Assembly: GCA_028284465.1 (NCBI GenBank)
Contig: JANQRR010000024.1
Span: 1-64,000, forward strand
Reading direction: 5' to 3'
Source: Gammaproteobacteria bacterium
GTDB taxonomy: Bacteria > Pseudomonadota > Gammaproteobacteria > JAJFKO01
DNA length: 64,000 nt
A program made the translations under genes and the position numbers. Positions 8,799 through 21,329 of this stretch are shown in pieces (position 1 is the first letter of the stretch; each line of letters begins with the position of its first letter). The notes beneath the pieces were generated by a model. The model was not told the DNA's origin. It saw only the letters and a program-made list of their open reading frames with translations, and did no database searches.

Positions 8799-9236
8799 TT
8801 TTCTTACTCCTTTTTTCAATTGTTATGTAAGAATAGCTTTAACTTATTTATCTATAATCAACAGATGAGGTCAATCAATAATTCTATTATCCACATGATT
8901 ATGTCTAAACAAGTAATAGTGCTATCCCTACCGAAATATAAAAACACTCTGCTCAGAATGAGCAGCAAAAAAAATAATACAGACTTACTTATAAAGTATC
9001 CTAATAATATCAAAAAATTAAGGTCTTGTGTTAATAAAAAACAAATAGGCTCTTAATTATTTGCCAATGCCGGCATAATGAAAGGATGAACATTCTTGCG
9101 AAAAACGGTTTAAATCTTTTCTATTTTTGAAGTTTACCTTTACTATTAATGCTAACTGTTATTTCTTAAAGATACGCTATGTTGCACAGAGCAGCCAAAT
9201 CGCGCAGATACATCTTGTATTGAATATGATTCTGTA

Positions 9237-9265
9237 TTTACAAATATATTAAAGCGCGGTATAAT
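9237..9265 (+). promoter_or_regulatory. Sigma70-type promoter for the ankyrin-patatin gene
   Basis: TTTACA (9237-9242), a 17-base spacer and TATAAT (9260-9265) form a near-consensus promoter pointing at the gene starting at 9536. The implied leader is about 264 nt. Within it, an unannotated frame (about 9347-9493, starting at a TTG) could encode roughly 48 residues, but I find no convincing start signal. The rest of 8799-9236 shows no gene. Confidence 0.6.
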
Positions 9266-9535
9266 TTACTGCACATTCAACATGTATAGCAAGCGACATG
9301 CATTGCGTTTCAGGGATGATTTATCAACCATTATTCTTTCTTAACTTTGTTTAACCTTACTAAGATCGTAAACCGTGTTGCTAAATCAGCAAAACCATTC
9401 ATCAGTGATGTCTTGCGAATGATGGCTAACACTGTGAGATTAGCACCTTGTGAGAAACAGCATAAAGAAATGTCGCGAGAGTGTAAATAAACGATTAACA
9501 AAGTTTTCAACCCCAATTCATTACAAGGAGTCGTT

Positions 9536-12500
9536 ATGCCAGCAAATCAACAACTGAATGAAGAGTTATTACAATTAGCCCGGAAGAAAGGAAAAATTGA
9601 AGAAATAAAAATACTGATCCAGAAAGGTGCGGATGTGACTTATCAGGATGAAAATGGTTTTACTGTACTACTATTAGCTGCTAGCGCTGGTGAACTTATG
9701 ACTGTGCAATGGTTGGTAGAGAATAATAACTCTTTACTTAAACAGACCACCAATCATGGTGATACTGCTTTGCTACGAGCGGCGTATCATGGTCATCTTG
9801 AAGTGGTGAAATGGCTGCTTCATAATGGTTCTTCACCTGAAGAGACTACTAGTCATGGTTATACCGCCTTGCTAATTGCGGCCTTAAATGGTCATCTTGA
9901 AGTGATGAAATGGCTGCTTCATAATGGTTCTTCACTTGAAGAGACTACTAGTCATGGTTATACCGCCTTGCTAGTTGCGGCCTTAAATGGTCATCTTGAG
10001 GTGGTGAAATGGCTGCATGATAAAGGCGCTTTACTTAAAGAAACTGACTATCATGGCCATACCGCTTTGCTAGTTGCGGCGAGTAATGGTCATCTTGATG
10101 TGGTGAAATGGCTACTTGCTAACGGTGCTAAACTCGATGAGACCAACGAATATGGACTTACCGCTTTACTAGTTGCGGCCTTAAATGGTCAGCTTAAGAT
10201 GGCACAATGGTTGCTTGTTAATGGCGCTTTACCTCAAGAGAAGAGCAACATTGGTAATACCGTCTTACTAGTTTCGGCTCAAGGGGGTCATCTTGAGTTG
10301 GTGCAATGGCTGCATGATAATGGGACTTCACTCGATGAGACCAACGAATTAGGTAACACCGCCTTGATAATTGCGGCGAGTAATGGTCATCTTGAGTTAG
10401 TGCAATGGCTGCATGATAAAGGCGCTTCACTTGTTCAGCCCAACGAATTAGGTAACACTGCCTTGCTATTTGCGGCGAGTAATGGTCATCTTGAGCTAGT
10501 GCAATGGCTGCATGATAAAGGCGTTTTACTCGATGAGACCAATGAGTTTGGTGATACCGCCTTGTTATTTGCAGCGAGCAATGGTCATCTTGAGCTGGTG
10601 CAATGGCTGCATGATAAAGGCGTTTTACTCGATGAGACTAACAAATTAGGTAACACCGCCTTGATAATTGCGGCGAGAAATGGTCATCTTGAGCTGGTGC
10701 AATGGCTGCATGATAAAGGCGCTTCACTTGTTCAGCCCAACGAATTAGGTAACACCGCCTTGCTATTTGCGGCGAGTAATGGTCATCTTGAGCTGGTGAA
10801 ATGGCTGCTTGATAATGGTGCTTCACTCCAAGAGACCAATGAATTTGGTGATACTGCCTTGTTATTAGCTGCGAGTAAAGGGCATCTTGAGCTGGTGAAA
10901 TGGCTGCTTGATAATAGCGCTTCACTCCAAGAGACCAACAAAATTGGTAATACAGCCTTACTAGTTGCGGCGAGTAATGGTCATCTTGAGCTAGTGCAAT
11001 GGTTGCTAAGCATCGGCGCTTCATTTCAAGAGACTAATATCAATGGTGAAACAGTAACTTTAGTCGCCAGTAGACATGAACATCACGACATTGTGGAATG
11101 GCTTCTCAAATATGAAATCTTACTTCAAGAATTCAACAAGGATGGGTATACCCTATTACTGAGAGCAGCTCGGCAAGGTCAATTAGAGTCGATGCAATGG
11201 CTACTCGACCGCCGCCGTGCTTCACTTCAAGAAACCAATAATGCTGGTGAAAGAGCAGTATTAATCGCCGCTAAACAAGGACACTTTAAAATCGTCGAGT
11301 GGCTTTTAAACCAAGAAGTCTCTATAGAGCCTGATAGAGATAGTGAAGGTAATACAGTATTACATATATTAGCTCAAGAGGCAGACAGCAGTATTGTTAG
11401 CACCATAGAAGCATTGCCTCAACAGTTTATCAAAAAGACTTTGAATGATGAAAACGAGCAAGGCGATACGCCACTGATCATTGCTATCTCACGTAATCTA
11501 GCTTTGTGCGAATACTTTTTCGAGCATTTTAAATCAGATATTGATTGGGATTTTATGGATGAGCAAGAGAATACCTTATTACATTTATTAGCTCAATATG
11601 GTGTCTCTGGGAAAACAAAAGGGCACAGCAACAATCCTGTCAATAATAATTTAATCGCGCAAAGTGGTGTTTTAGAAATTATTGACATTGTTAAACATTT
11701 TGAACTCAGCAGTCTCCAGAGGATGATTAACCAGCCTAATAAAAGAGGTCGTACTCCTGTGATGTTAGCCATCATGCATAACCATCCTTTATATGAACAT
11801 TTGTACAGTGCTACTAAGTTACGTGTGAATAGAGCATTAACGGATGGTGATGGTAATACTTTGCTGCACTTATTTGCCAAGTATGGATTTTTTAATCGAC
11901 AACACGTTGCCTGGTTACAGGAGAAAGGTCATATTGTATTTGACCAGCTCAATGATAAGGAAAAAGCCCCACTTGAATTAGCGGTAAAATATGATAATCA
12001 GCTTATGGTCCACCATCTCTTGAGTACTTATAAGTATCAGAGGACTGAACTAATCAAAGCGATAAAAGTAGGGATTCAATATAGTAATGATTTCCAAGTA
12101 ATTGATAAGTTGTTGGAAACCTATAAAATGTGGGATAAATATTATGAACAAAGTTTAGCTGATCACTCATTTTTACACTTAGGGATTATTCATAATCGAG
12201 ATTTAACGTTGGCACACTTACTTTGGGAACATAGCCATATATTTGTGCCGCAATTACAGGTATCAGATGAAAAAGGTCGTAAGCCATTAACACTCGCTGC
12301 AGAGTTAAATCGATTCGTCATCATTCAATATTTGCTCGATAATCAAATGCAGTTTGGGCTGACAGTCAATGATGAAGACCGTGCTGGTTACACCGCTATT
12401 TACAGAGCCATTGAACAAGGTCATTTTGAAGCGACGGATTTATTGGCTCATAGTGGTGCTGAGCTCAATATGATGCGAAAGGTTTCTTACAACGGGGATG

Positions 12501-15388
12501 AACTAGAACTTACTCCCAAACTACTTGCCAAACAATATAAAGAAAATTGGGCAAAAGCAGGTGAAAATCCCTACAAACGGATTTTTAATTTATTGACGCG
12601 TGTAAGTGCCCAGACGAATATTCCTGTTCCTCTATCTTACCACCGAAATCGACCGCGTAATCTTGTTTTCCAAGGTGGAGGGGCTAAAGGTGTGGTGTAT
12701 CCAGGAGTGTTTCAGGCTTTAGAAGCTATGGGGTTACTCACCGATGTTGAACGTTTTGCTGGGACCTCAGTAGGTGCTATCACAGCACTATTTGGTGCAT
12801 TGGGTTACTCCGTTGATAAGCTTGAAGAATTCAACAAAGAGGTTAACTTTATTGATTTTATTGGTAATGATTTATTTCAAGAGGTGCGAAAAAAAGGAGT
12901 TCTCAAAACAGCTATACATAAATTATGGAGACAGGTTGTTGACGATCCTGCTTTAATAGCGAGTATGATTGGTGGTGTGATTACTGGAGATCTGACAGCA
13001 GTAACGATGCAGGCATCGAAAAAGCTGTGGAAAGGACTTATAAACAAAACTATAGAAATTTACAATACACCTGGCTTATGTCGTGGAGATTTACTAAATA
13101 CCTACCTTGAAAAAAAGATTGCGGAGAAGACTAACGTTAAGGAATGTACCTTTGGTAAATTGAAAGAATTAATTAATAAAGGTAAACCACTTAAGCATTT
13201 GTATGTGGTGGTGACGAACTTAACCACCGGTCAAGCTGAAGTTTTGTCATCTGAAGATGAAAATTGTAAAGACATTATTATCGCTGATGCCGTGACTGCG
13301 TCAGCGGCCTTTCCAGGAATTTTTCAACCGCGTACTATCCGCACGAAGACCAACAGAGGAGGGCGGATTGTGTATGGCCAATTGCGCGATCTGTTTGTGG
13401 ATGGTGGTATGCTTAAAAATTACCCCTTAGATATTTTTGATAAACGTTGTTATGACCCGAGTTTTGCAGGACCCGTAGCATTAGGCGAAGAGCCTTTTTC
13501 AAACCCTTATACTCTTGGGTTTAGACCGCAAGATGAACCTATAAAAGAAGAAGATATCAAGCAGCGAACAGTGGATAATCTTAGCCAATTGGTCACTGCT
13601 TTAGGCCTAGTGTATTGGAATGCTGAAGAAAACTATTTAAGTAAACAGTATCGTTATAAAGAGCGCACAGTTATTCTTCCACTTCCTGACGGTGTTGGGA
13701 CATTTAGTTTTACACTCGATGAAGAAACCAAAGATAATGGGGTTCACCTAGCTAAGGATGCGGTCGGAAAATTCTTAAAAAGCAAACCAATGCTGATAAA
13801 ACCACGGTATGGTCGATGCGGAGATGATGGAATTTGTGAGTCTCCTGATGTTACTGCTTCGAATACGGACACAAGCACCACATCGTCTTCTTCCTTTTTT
13901 GGAAGTGGTGCGATGGCGATGGAAATAGACGATGAATTATCCGGTACAGACACCGAGACAAAACACCCCACTGAAGCACCTGCGGCTACCTCTTTTGCTT
14001 ATCAGCTAAGATCGCCATTGGCTACCATAATGAGTGAAACGCAACACCTAGTGGAACAAGTGATTGCAGGACTTTATCCTGCTCCCCCTTCAACAACTAA
14101 ACATGATGTAAGTATCAATGAAAAGATTGCATCATCCCAAACGCTACGCCATTCACATCAATTTAGTTTACCTAAATCATCGGCATCGTCAGCCAAGCTT
14201 GCGTTAACAGCTGAACCTGAGGTGACCTCGCGTCCGGTGACACTCACACCACAAAGCCCCGACTTTAATAATTCATTATCACTGGCATTCGTACTTTGGC
14301 ACTGGGGTAAGACAGCCGTTAGTACGACAAAAGAAACGCTTTTCGCTTGGTGGAATCTGCAAGAGAGTGTCGAGTTACAAACAAAGGATGTTAAGGTTAA
14401 TGACACACTTCAGGCAATACGCCTTGAAGGATGGGAAGCAATGGAGTTGCGAAGAGACTATATTCAAGCCCGCGAACAATTTCAAAGCGCTTTACGAGTT
14501 GCAAAACAACACAACAAGCAAACATTAATTCAACAACTTACTTTGGATTTGGCATATTCGTATTTGAATGAAGCTAAAGCATTAGCAAGTAAACAATCCA
14601 AGAAAACTAGTACACCGAAGACAAGTTTAGAAGCGTTTGATACCAGTTGTATTCGAGGGAATATAAAGCGCGCGTATCATTATTTCAAAGAAGCAAGCGG
14701 TTATGATAAAGAAGGAGATGAATTAGTTGCAGTGGGTTTAATGGAGCTTAGTCAGTTTGTAGACGAGCTGGCATTAGATGATGAAGAAGATATTGCAGCG
14801 CAAAGTATTCGTTTTGCATTAACCTTAGATCCGGGATGGCAAGCGGATGACTTGCAAGCTCGAGGTTTGGCAGCACTTAAGAAAGGTGAAGCATCCATAG
14901 CGCAAACGCATTTCACTGATGCATTAGCGCTTTATAATTCATTGGATGATGATAGGGCGACCCATAAAACCTCGATGTTATTGGGCGCTACCCAGCTTTT
15001 TAAAGTCATGAATGTTACTCAGACAGATGAGCAGCAAACATATACTGTAGCACAAAAGTTATTAGTAGAAGCACGAAGGCATTTTCAACGAGCAAGCCGA
15101 CAAACAGAATTGGCTCGACAATGCAATTATGCTATTTCTGAGATAGAAACTCTACAGGCAAAACTTAAAACGTTGCAAAAAGGCAAAGAGAAAGTCGATA
15201 CGGTTACCTCAAATGTTGAATTCACTGTGGTGTCACAAGCAAGAACGAGGAGTAGTGGTTCGGAGGCGGAGGCACTTTTGCAACGAGGATTCTTTGGTAC
15301 CGCTCATACTACAGTACCACACGCCATACCGAGCACCAATAGAGCATTACATCCTGAACTCATAAGCAGGAATTTACAAATAGGTTAA
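9536..15388 (+). CDS. Giant ankyrin-repeat/patatin-like phospholipase with helical C-terminal repeats (probable effector)
   Basis: A 1950-residue multidomain protein. Residues about 5-560 are at least sixteen near-perfect 33-residue ankyrin repeats (GNTALLFAASNGHLELVQWL). Residues about 600-1000 hold more diverged ankyrin-like units. Residues about 1040-1400 form a patatin domain with oxyanion loop GGGAKG (1047), nucleophile GTSVG (1076-1080) and the dyad aspartate in DGG (1289), so the Ser-Asp lipase site is complete. After a low-complexity Ser/Thr linker, about 1620-1900 look like TPR-type helices. No signal peptide is present. Family knowledge: patatin domains cleave phospholipid acyl chains, and ankyrin or patatin proteins are common type IV effectors in Legionellales. 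Delivery into a host is inference. AAGGAG lies five bases before the ATG. It is the main cargo of the tRNA-His island. Confidence 0.9.
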   Translation: MPANQQLNEELLQLARKKGKIEEIKILIQKGADVTYQDENGFTVLLLAASAGELMTVQWLVENNNSLLKQTTNHGDTALLRAAYHGHLEVVKWLLHNGSSPEETTSHGYTALLIAALNGHLEVMKWLLHNGSSLEETTSHGYTALLVAALNGHLEVVKWLHDKGALLKETDYHGHTALLVAASNGHLDVVKWLLANGAKLDETNEYGLTALLVAALNGQLKMAQWLLVNGALPQEKSNIGNTVLLVSAQGGHLELVQWLHDNGTSLDETNELGNTALIIAASNGHLELVQWLHDKGASLVQPNELGNTALLFAASNGHLELVQWLHDKGVLLDETNEFGDTALLFAASNGHLELVQWLHDKGVLLDETNKLGNTALIIAARNGHLELVQWLHDKGASLVQPNELGNTALLFAASNGHLELVKWLLDNGASLQETNEFGDTALLLAASKGHLELVKWLLDNSASLQETNKIGNTALLVAASNGHLELVQWLLSIGASFQETNINGETVTLVASRHEHHDIVEWLLKYEILLQEFNKDGYTLLLRAARQGQLESMQWLLDRRRASLQETNNAGERAVLIAAKQGHFKIVEWLLNQEVSIEPDRDSEGNTVLHILAQEADSSIVSTIEALPQQFIKKTLNDENEQGDTPLIIAISRNLALCEYFFEHFKSDIDWDFMDEQENTLLHLLAQYGVSGKTKGHSNNPVNNNLIAQSGVLEIIDIVKHFELSSLQRMINQPNKRGRTPVMLAIMHNHPLYEHLYSATKLRVNRALTDGDGNTLLHLFAKYGFFNRQHVAWLQEKGHIVFDQLNDKEKAPLELAVKYDNQLMVHHLLSTYKYQRTELIKAIKVGIQYSNDFQVIDKLLETYKMWDKYYEQSLADHSFLHLGIIHNRDLTLAHLLWEHSHIFVPQLQVSDEKGRKPLTLAAELNRFVIIQYLLDNQMQFGLTVNDEDRAGYTAIYRAIEQGHFEATDLLAHSGAELNMMRKVSYNGDELELTPKLLAKQYKENWAKAGENPYKRIFNLLTRVSAQTNIPVPLSYHRNRPRNLVFQGGGAKGVVYPGVFQALEAMGLLTDVERFAGTSVGAITALFGALGYSVDKLEEFNKEVNFIDFIGNDLFQEVRKKGVLKTAIHKLWRQVVDDPALIASMIGGVITGDLTAVTMQASKKLWKGLINKTIEIYNTPGLCRGDLLNTYLEKKIAEKTNVKECTFGKLKELINKGKPLKHLYVVVTNLTTGQAEVLSSEDENCKDIIIADAVTASAAFPGIFQPRTIRTKTNRGGRIVYGQLRDLFVDGGMLKNYPLDIFDKRCYDPSFAGPVALGEEPFSNPYTLGFRPQDEPIKEEDIKQRTVDNLSQLVTALGLVYWNAEENYLSKQYRYKERTVILPLPDGVGTFSFTLDEETKDNGVHLAKDAVGKFLKSKPMLIKPRYGRCGDDGICESPDVTASNTDTSTTSSSSFFGSGAMAMEIDDELSGTDTETKHPTEAPAATSFAYQLRSPLATIMSETQHLVEQVIAGLYPAPPSTTKHDVSINEKIASSQTLRHSHQFSLPKSSASSAKLALTAEPEVTSRPVTLTPQSPDFNNSLSLAFVLWHWGKTAVSTTKETLFAWWNLQESVELQTKDVKVNDTLQAIRLEGWEAMELRRDYIQAREQFQSALRVAKQHNKQTLIQQLTLDLAYSYLNEAKALASKQSKKTSTPKTSLEAFDTSCIRGNIKRAYHYFKEASGYDKEGDELVAVGLMELSQFVDELALDDEEDIAAQSIRFALTLDPGWQADDLQARGLAALKKGEASIAQTHFTDALALYNSLDDDRATHKTSMLLGATQLFKVMNVTQTDEQQTYTVAQKLLVEARRHFQRASRQTELARQCNYAISEIETLQAKLKTLQKGKEKVDTVTSNVEFTVVSQARTRSSGSEAEALLQRGFFGTAHTTVPHAIPSTNRALHPELISRNLQIG

Positions 15389-15404
15389 TAAGACTTAAGA
15401 AACG

Positions 15405-15643
15405 CTAAGCTACTATTGCTAATTGCTCAAGTTCATCTTGAAAAGTGTTACTAACAAGCTTTGCAACCGCATTGGCTTTATGCTCTGGCGCAAGATGCGA
15501 TAGCGTATTGTTATCTTGATATCAGAATGCCCAAGGAGCGCTCTTACCGTATTCAAATCAACACATGCTATGACAAGTTTGCTCGCAAAATGATAGCGTA
15601 GATCATGCCAACGAAAATCACTTGTCATGGACTGACACTCCAA
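15405..15643 (-). pseudogene. Tyrosine integrase, C-terminal fragment with frameshift
   Basis: The fragment begins [16 protein letters not shown] and continues with [13 protein letters not shown], the histidine/arginine boxes of a phage-type integrase. One base is missing after the RY motif. Shifting frame restores [15 protein letters not shown] and runs to a stop at 15405. The tyrosine nucleophile region is therefore broken. The upstream boundary near 15640 is a sequence resembling the IS end next to the left fragment, which suggests that an inversion separated the two halves. Confidence 0.8.
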
Positions 15644-15689
15644 TGATAGGTGTCAAAAATAAACAAAAAAATGATAATATATTTTAAAA

Positions 15690-15714
15690 TTTAGGTACCT
15701 ATTTGGTACCTAAA
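15690..15714 (-). terminator. Candidate terminator downstream of the tRNA cluster
   Basis: A perfect inverted repeat TTTAGGTACC, five-base loop, GGTACCTAAA, followed on the minus strand by TTTT. It lies 45 bases beyond the tRNA-His CCA end, where a terminator for the Pro-Arg-His transcript is needed. It is inside the island, so the element would supply the terminator. It could equally be an integrase or excisionase arm site. Confidence 0.45.
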
Positions 15715-15757
15715 ATAAAATTGAGATTGAGGGCATCTCGCTAAGTTATTGATTTTG

Positions 15758-15804
15758 ATGGGGTGAACGATGGGACTCGAACCCACGACAACCGGAATCA
15801 CAAT
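15758..15804 (-). repeat. Proximal attachment site inside tRNA-His
   Basis: The second copy of the 47-bp island-bounding repeat, lying within the 3' half of the intact tRNA-His gene and ending in the anticodon loop. It differs by one base from the copy at 7568-7614. Confidence 0.85.
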
Positions 15805-15835
15805 CCGGGGCTCTACCAACTGAGCTACGCTCACC
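15759..15835 (-). tRNA. tRNA-His (GTG)
   Basis: Full cloverleaf with anticodon GTG, the extra 5' guanosine (G-1, at 15835) opposite C73, which is the hallmark of histidine tRNA, and an encoded CCA at 15759-15761. It is the last gene of a Pro-Arg-His tRNA cluster and is the integration target of the island. Confidence 0.95.
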
Positions 15836-15856
15836 ATAACATTCATCTACACATAT

Positions 15857-15933
15857 TGGCGCGCCCAGCAGGACTCGAACCTGCAACCCCCGGCTTAGAA
15901 GGCCGGTGCTCTATCCGGTTGAGCTACGGGCGC
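15857..15933 (-). tRNA. tRNA-Arg (TCT)
   Basis: Cloverleaf with acceptor GCGCCCG pairing to CGGGCGC-like 3' strand, anticodon loop CTTCTAA (anticodon TCT, reads AGA) and encoded CCA at 15857-15859. It lies 21 bases upstream of tRNA-His, within the same transcript. Confidence 0.95.
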
Positions 15934-15937
15934 TTGA

Positions 15938-16011
15938 TCGGGGTAGAGGGATTCGACCCCCCGACATCCTGCTCCCAAAGCAGGCGCGCTACCAGACTGC
16001 GCTATACCCCG
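15938..16011 (-). tRNA. tRNA-Pro (TGG)
   Basis: Cloverleaf with C1-G72 pair and A73, anticodon loop TTTGGGA (anticodon TGG). The sequence after A73 is TCA, so CCA is not encoded and must be added. It is the first gene of the cluster; the order Pro-Arg-His matches the members of the enterobacterial argX-hisR-leuT-proM family of clusters. Confidence 0.92.
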
Positions 16012-16150
16012 AAAAGATGGCCATCCATAATACTCAGCGAAAGAGTTGGCGTCAACTGGAAGATATCTTAGCATATAAATTACTAGCTCAACACGGCAAA
16101 TCATGCGAAAATCCAATTTTTCAACTATGTACTGATCTGATAAACATACC

Positions 16151-17008
16151 GTGACAGCAAAAATTATTGATGGCAAAGCCATAGCACAACAATTACGACA
16201 TCAAATTGCCGAACGCGTCAATGCTAGACTCACAAAAGGCATGCGCGCGCCTGGGCTTGCTGTGGTTCTGGTAGGCGATGATCATGCCTCAATGATTTAT
16301 GTTAACCGCAAGCGCCAAGCGTGCGAAGCAGTTGGGATTATTTCCGAATTTCATGATTTGCCCGCCACTGTCAGTGAATCAGAATTGCTAACACTCATTG
16401 ACAATCTCAACGCTGATCCCAAAATTGACGGCATTCTCGTTCAGTTACCATTACCTGATCATATTGACCCCAATAAAATTGTTGAACGCATTCAAGTTGA
16501 TAAAGATGTTGATGGCTTTCACCCCTTTAATCTCGGGCGATTAGCACAACGTCGTCCATTATTGCGCCCGTGCACACCTCACGGTGTTATGACAATGCTT
16601 GAACACATTGGCTTCAAACCGCATGGTGTTAACGCAGTTGTCGTAGGCGCATCTAACATCGTTGGTCGCCCCATGGCATTAGAATTACTACACGCTGGCT
16701 GCACCGTCACTATTTGTCATCGATTTACCCGCGACCTTGCGCAACATGTTAAACACGCAGAATTACTCGTGGTTGCCATAGGTAAAACTGGCATTATTGA
16801 TAGTGATTGGATCAAACCCGAAGCAATTGTCATTGATATTGGCATGAATCGCTTAGAAAATGGTAAACTGATGGGAGATATTGATTTTGAGTCGGCTGCC
16901 AAGCGTGCCAGCTGGATCACTCCAGTGCCAGGAGGCGTAGGCCCAATGACCGTCGCCACTCTACTACAAAATACGTTATTTGCTGCTGAAGAATTTCATC
17001 ATGAATAA
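16151..17008 (+). CDS. folD: Bifunctional methylenetetrahydrofolate dehydrogenase/cyclohydrolase
   Basis: A 285-residue cytosolic enzyme converting 5,10-methylene-THF to 10-formyl-THF with NADP. The catalytic tyrosine-lysine pair is in [13 protein letters not shown]. Signature segments [12 protein letters not shown] and PCTPHGVM are present, as is the nucleotide-binding GASNIVGRP. The start is a GTG, with a weak ribosome site. It lies between the tRNA cluster and the thiamine operon and overlaps the next gene by 8 bases. Confidence 0.96.
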   Translation: MTAKIIDGKAIAQQLRHQIAERVNARLTKGMRAPGLAVVLVGDDHASMIYVNRKRQACEAVGIISEFHDLPATVSESELLTLIDNLNADPKIDGILVQLPLPDHIDPNKIVERIQVDKDVDGFHPFNLGRLAQRRPLLRPCTPHGVMTMLEHIGFKPHGVNAVVVGASNIVGRPMALELLHAGCTVTICHRFTRDLAQHVKHAELLVVAIGKTGIIDSDWIKPEAIVIDIGMNRLENGKLMGDIDFESAAKRASWITPVPGGVGPMTVATLLQNTLFAAEEFHHE

Positions 17009-17387
17009 AAGTACATTATTATTCTGCAAATTTAGCATCATCATTATGTTGCTTTGTGGTTGCTACAGTTTATTAACAGGCTGTCACTCAGTAAAGTTCA
17101 ACCCTAAAACATTTAGCTTTGTACCAAACGACAGCACCATGGTAAAACAAGGTAAAGCTAATTTCTTAGCACAACATTATGATCGCGCTTTCAAACAATT
17201 AATGGTGCCCGCAAAACATGGTAATCCAGAAGCACAATATGCTATCGGTTACATGTATTATTATGGTAAAGGTGTTAAACAAGATAAACCTTTGGGTACT
17301 ACATGGATCAACAAATCCGCTAAGCAAGGTAATAAGCAAGCTATCGCGTCGTTGAAGATTTTAGAGCAAAATAATATAACCAATTAA
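17001..17387 (+). CDS. Small Sel1-repeat lipoprotein
   Basis: About 128 residues from the ATG at 17001, overlapping the end of folD. It has an N-terminal hydrophobic signal with lipobox LLTGC (Cys28; an alternative is LCGC, Cys21), then one Sel1/TPR-like repeat ([20 protein letters not shown]). Sel1 repeats mediate protein contacts. A specific role is not predictable. A short hairpin at 17388-17404 (TAGTCTT, TGA, AAGACTA) separates it from thiC. Confidence 0.75.
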   Translation: MNKSTLLFCKFSIIIMLLCGCYSLLTGCHSVKFNPKTFSFVPNDSTMVKQGKANFLAQHYDRAFKQLMVPAKHGNPEAQYAIGYMYYYGKGVKQDKPLGTTWINKSAKQGNKQAIASLKILEQNNITN

Positions 17388-17397
17388 TAGTCTTTGA

Positions 17398-20315
<2,918 letters not shown>

Positions 20316-20328
20316 AGGAACTTAGATA

Positions 20329-20532
20329 ATGCTAAAGATCACTTTAAATGGCGACCTGATAGAACTAAAGGCTGCTTGCAGTGTCACACAAGCATTACAT
20401 CATTGGGGCTATAATCCTCATGATATTGCCATTGCTATTAACCAAATTTTTGTATCACGTAATGATTATGCGACTACTATGTTACAGAATAATGATATCG
20501 TTGACATTGTTGCGCCGATGCAGGGAGGATAA
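20329..20532 (+). CDS. thiS: Thiamine sulfur carrier ThiS
   Basis: A 67-residue ubiquitin-fold protein ending in the diagnostic Gly-Gly (APMQGG). That end is adenylated by ThiF and converted to a thiocarboxylate, which donates sulfur to the thiazole ring. It overlaps thiG by one base. Confidence 0.95.
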   Translation: MLKITLNGDLIELKAACSVTQALHHWGYNPHDIAIAINQIFVSRNDYATTMLQNNDIVDIVAPMQGG

Positions 20533-21329
20533 TGCCTATGTGGAACGTTGCTGATAAAACCTTAAAAAACCGTTTAATTCTTGGCACTGCTTTATATCCT
20601 TCGATCGAGATCATGAAACAAGCGATTATTGCAGCAGAAGTTGATATGGTAACCGTTTCGCTGCGTCGTCAAAAAATGAATGACCGTGGCAATAATTATT
20701 TTTGGGATTGTATCAAAGAATTAGGCTGTCAAGTATTGCCTAACACCGCCGGTTGTCGTACTGCAAAAGAAGCTATAACTACTGCATTAATGGCTCGAGA
20801 AATTTTTAATACTAACTGGATCAAACTAGAAGTGATTGGTGATGATCATACGCTGCAACCCGATCCTTTTGAATTAGTGATTGCTACTAAAGAATTAATA
20901 AGCCAAGGCTTTGAAGTTTTGCCTTATTGCACTGAAGATTTAATTTTATGTCAGCGTTTAGTTGAGCACGGTTGTAATGTCTTAATGCCCTGGGGAGCAC
21001 CTATTGGCTCCGGCCAAGGATTGTGTAATCCGTTTGCACTTAAAACCTTGCGCCAACGCTTTCCGGATCTTACTTTAATTATTGATGCTGGTATTGGTAC
21101 ACCATCACATGCAATTGCTGGTATAGAAATGGGTTATGATGGGATTATTCTAAATAGTGCCGTCGCCCTCGCCGATGCTCCTATCACCATGGCAAAAGCT
21201 TTTAATTTAGCGATAAAAGCCGGACGTTATGCTTATGAAGCAGGTGCTATTCCAGCGCGAGAGTTAGCTAAGCCGAGCACACCATTATTAGACACACCAT
21301 TTTGGCATCAGGAAACAACTAATGACTAA
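20532..21329 (+). CDS. thiG: Thiazole synthase ThiG
   Basis: A 265-residue TIM-barrel enzyme that condenses deoxyxylulose 5-phosphate, dehydroglycine and the ThiS thiocarboxylate into the thiazole phosphate. It shows the Schiff-base lysine region [20 protein letters not shown] and the phosphate-binding [10 protein letters not shown]. It overlaps the next gene by 8 bases. Confidence 0.96.
   Translation: MPMWNVADKTLKNRLILGTALYPSIEIMKQAIIAAEVDMVTVSLRRQKMNDRGNNYFWDCIKELGCQVLPNTAGCRTAKEAITTALMAREIFNTNWIKLEVIGDDHTLQPDPFELVIATKELISQGFEVLPYCTEDLILCQRLVEHGCNVLMPWGAPIGSGQGLCNPFALKTLRQRFPDLTLIIDAGIGTPSHAIAGIEMGYDGIILNSAVALADAPITMAKAFNLAIKAGRYAYEAGAIPARELAKPSTPLLDTPFWHQETTND

Larger units (their letters stand above)
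7568..15804. mobile_element. Genomic island integrated in tRNA-His, integrase inactivated
   Basis: The 8.2-kb interval is bounded by the direct repeat of the tRNA-His 3' half. It contains two separate fragments of a tyrosine integrase, one at each end and in opposite orientations, plus IS3 and IS256 remnants, a small membrane-protein gene and the giant ankyrin-patatin gene. The complete tRNA-His is at the right end. Because both integrase pieces are incomplete and one carries a frameshift, the island should no longer be able to excise by its own enzyme. The NRPS locus lies outside the repeat pair and would be either host DNA or an older insertion. Confidence 0.82.

Noticed and set aside
8775..9056. 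A 93-codon plus-strand frame overlapping the start of the small membrane protein
   Set aside because: No ribosome site, unlikely composition, and it covers the opposite gene's start region.
9331..9516. A 61-codon minus-strand frame in the leader of the ankyrin-patatin gene
   Set aside because: No recognisable family and no start signal; a plus-strand frame overlaps it equally well, so neither is supported.
10218..11024. Antisense frames within the ankyrin array
   Set aside because: They repeat with the 99-bp unit and are shadows of the repeat codons.
15763..16182. Open frames on both strands across the tRNA cluster
   Set aside because: They are readings of tRNA-His, tRNA-Arg and tRNA-Pro in coding frames, a common artefact.
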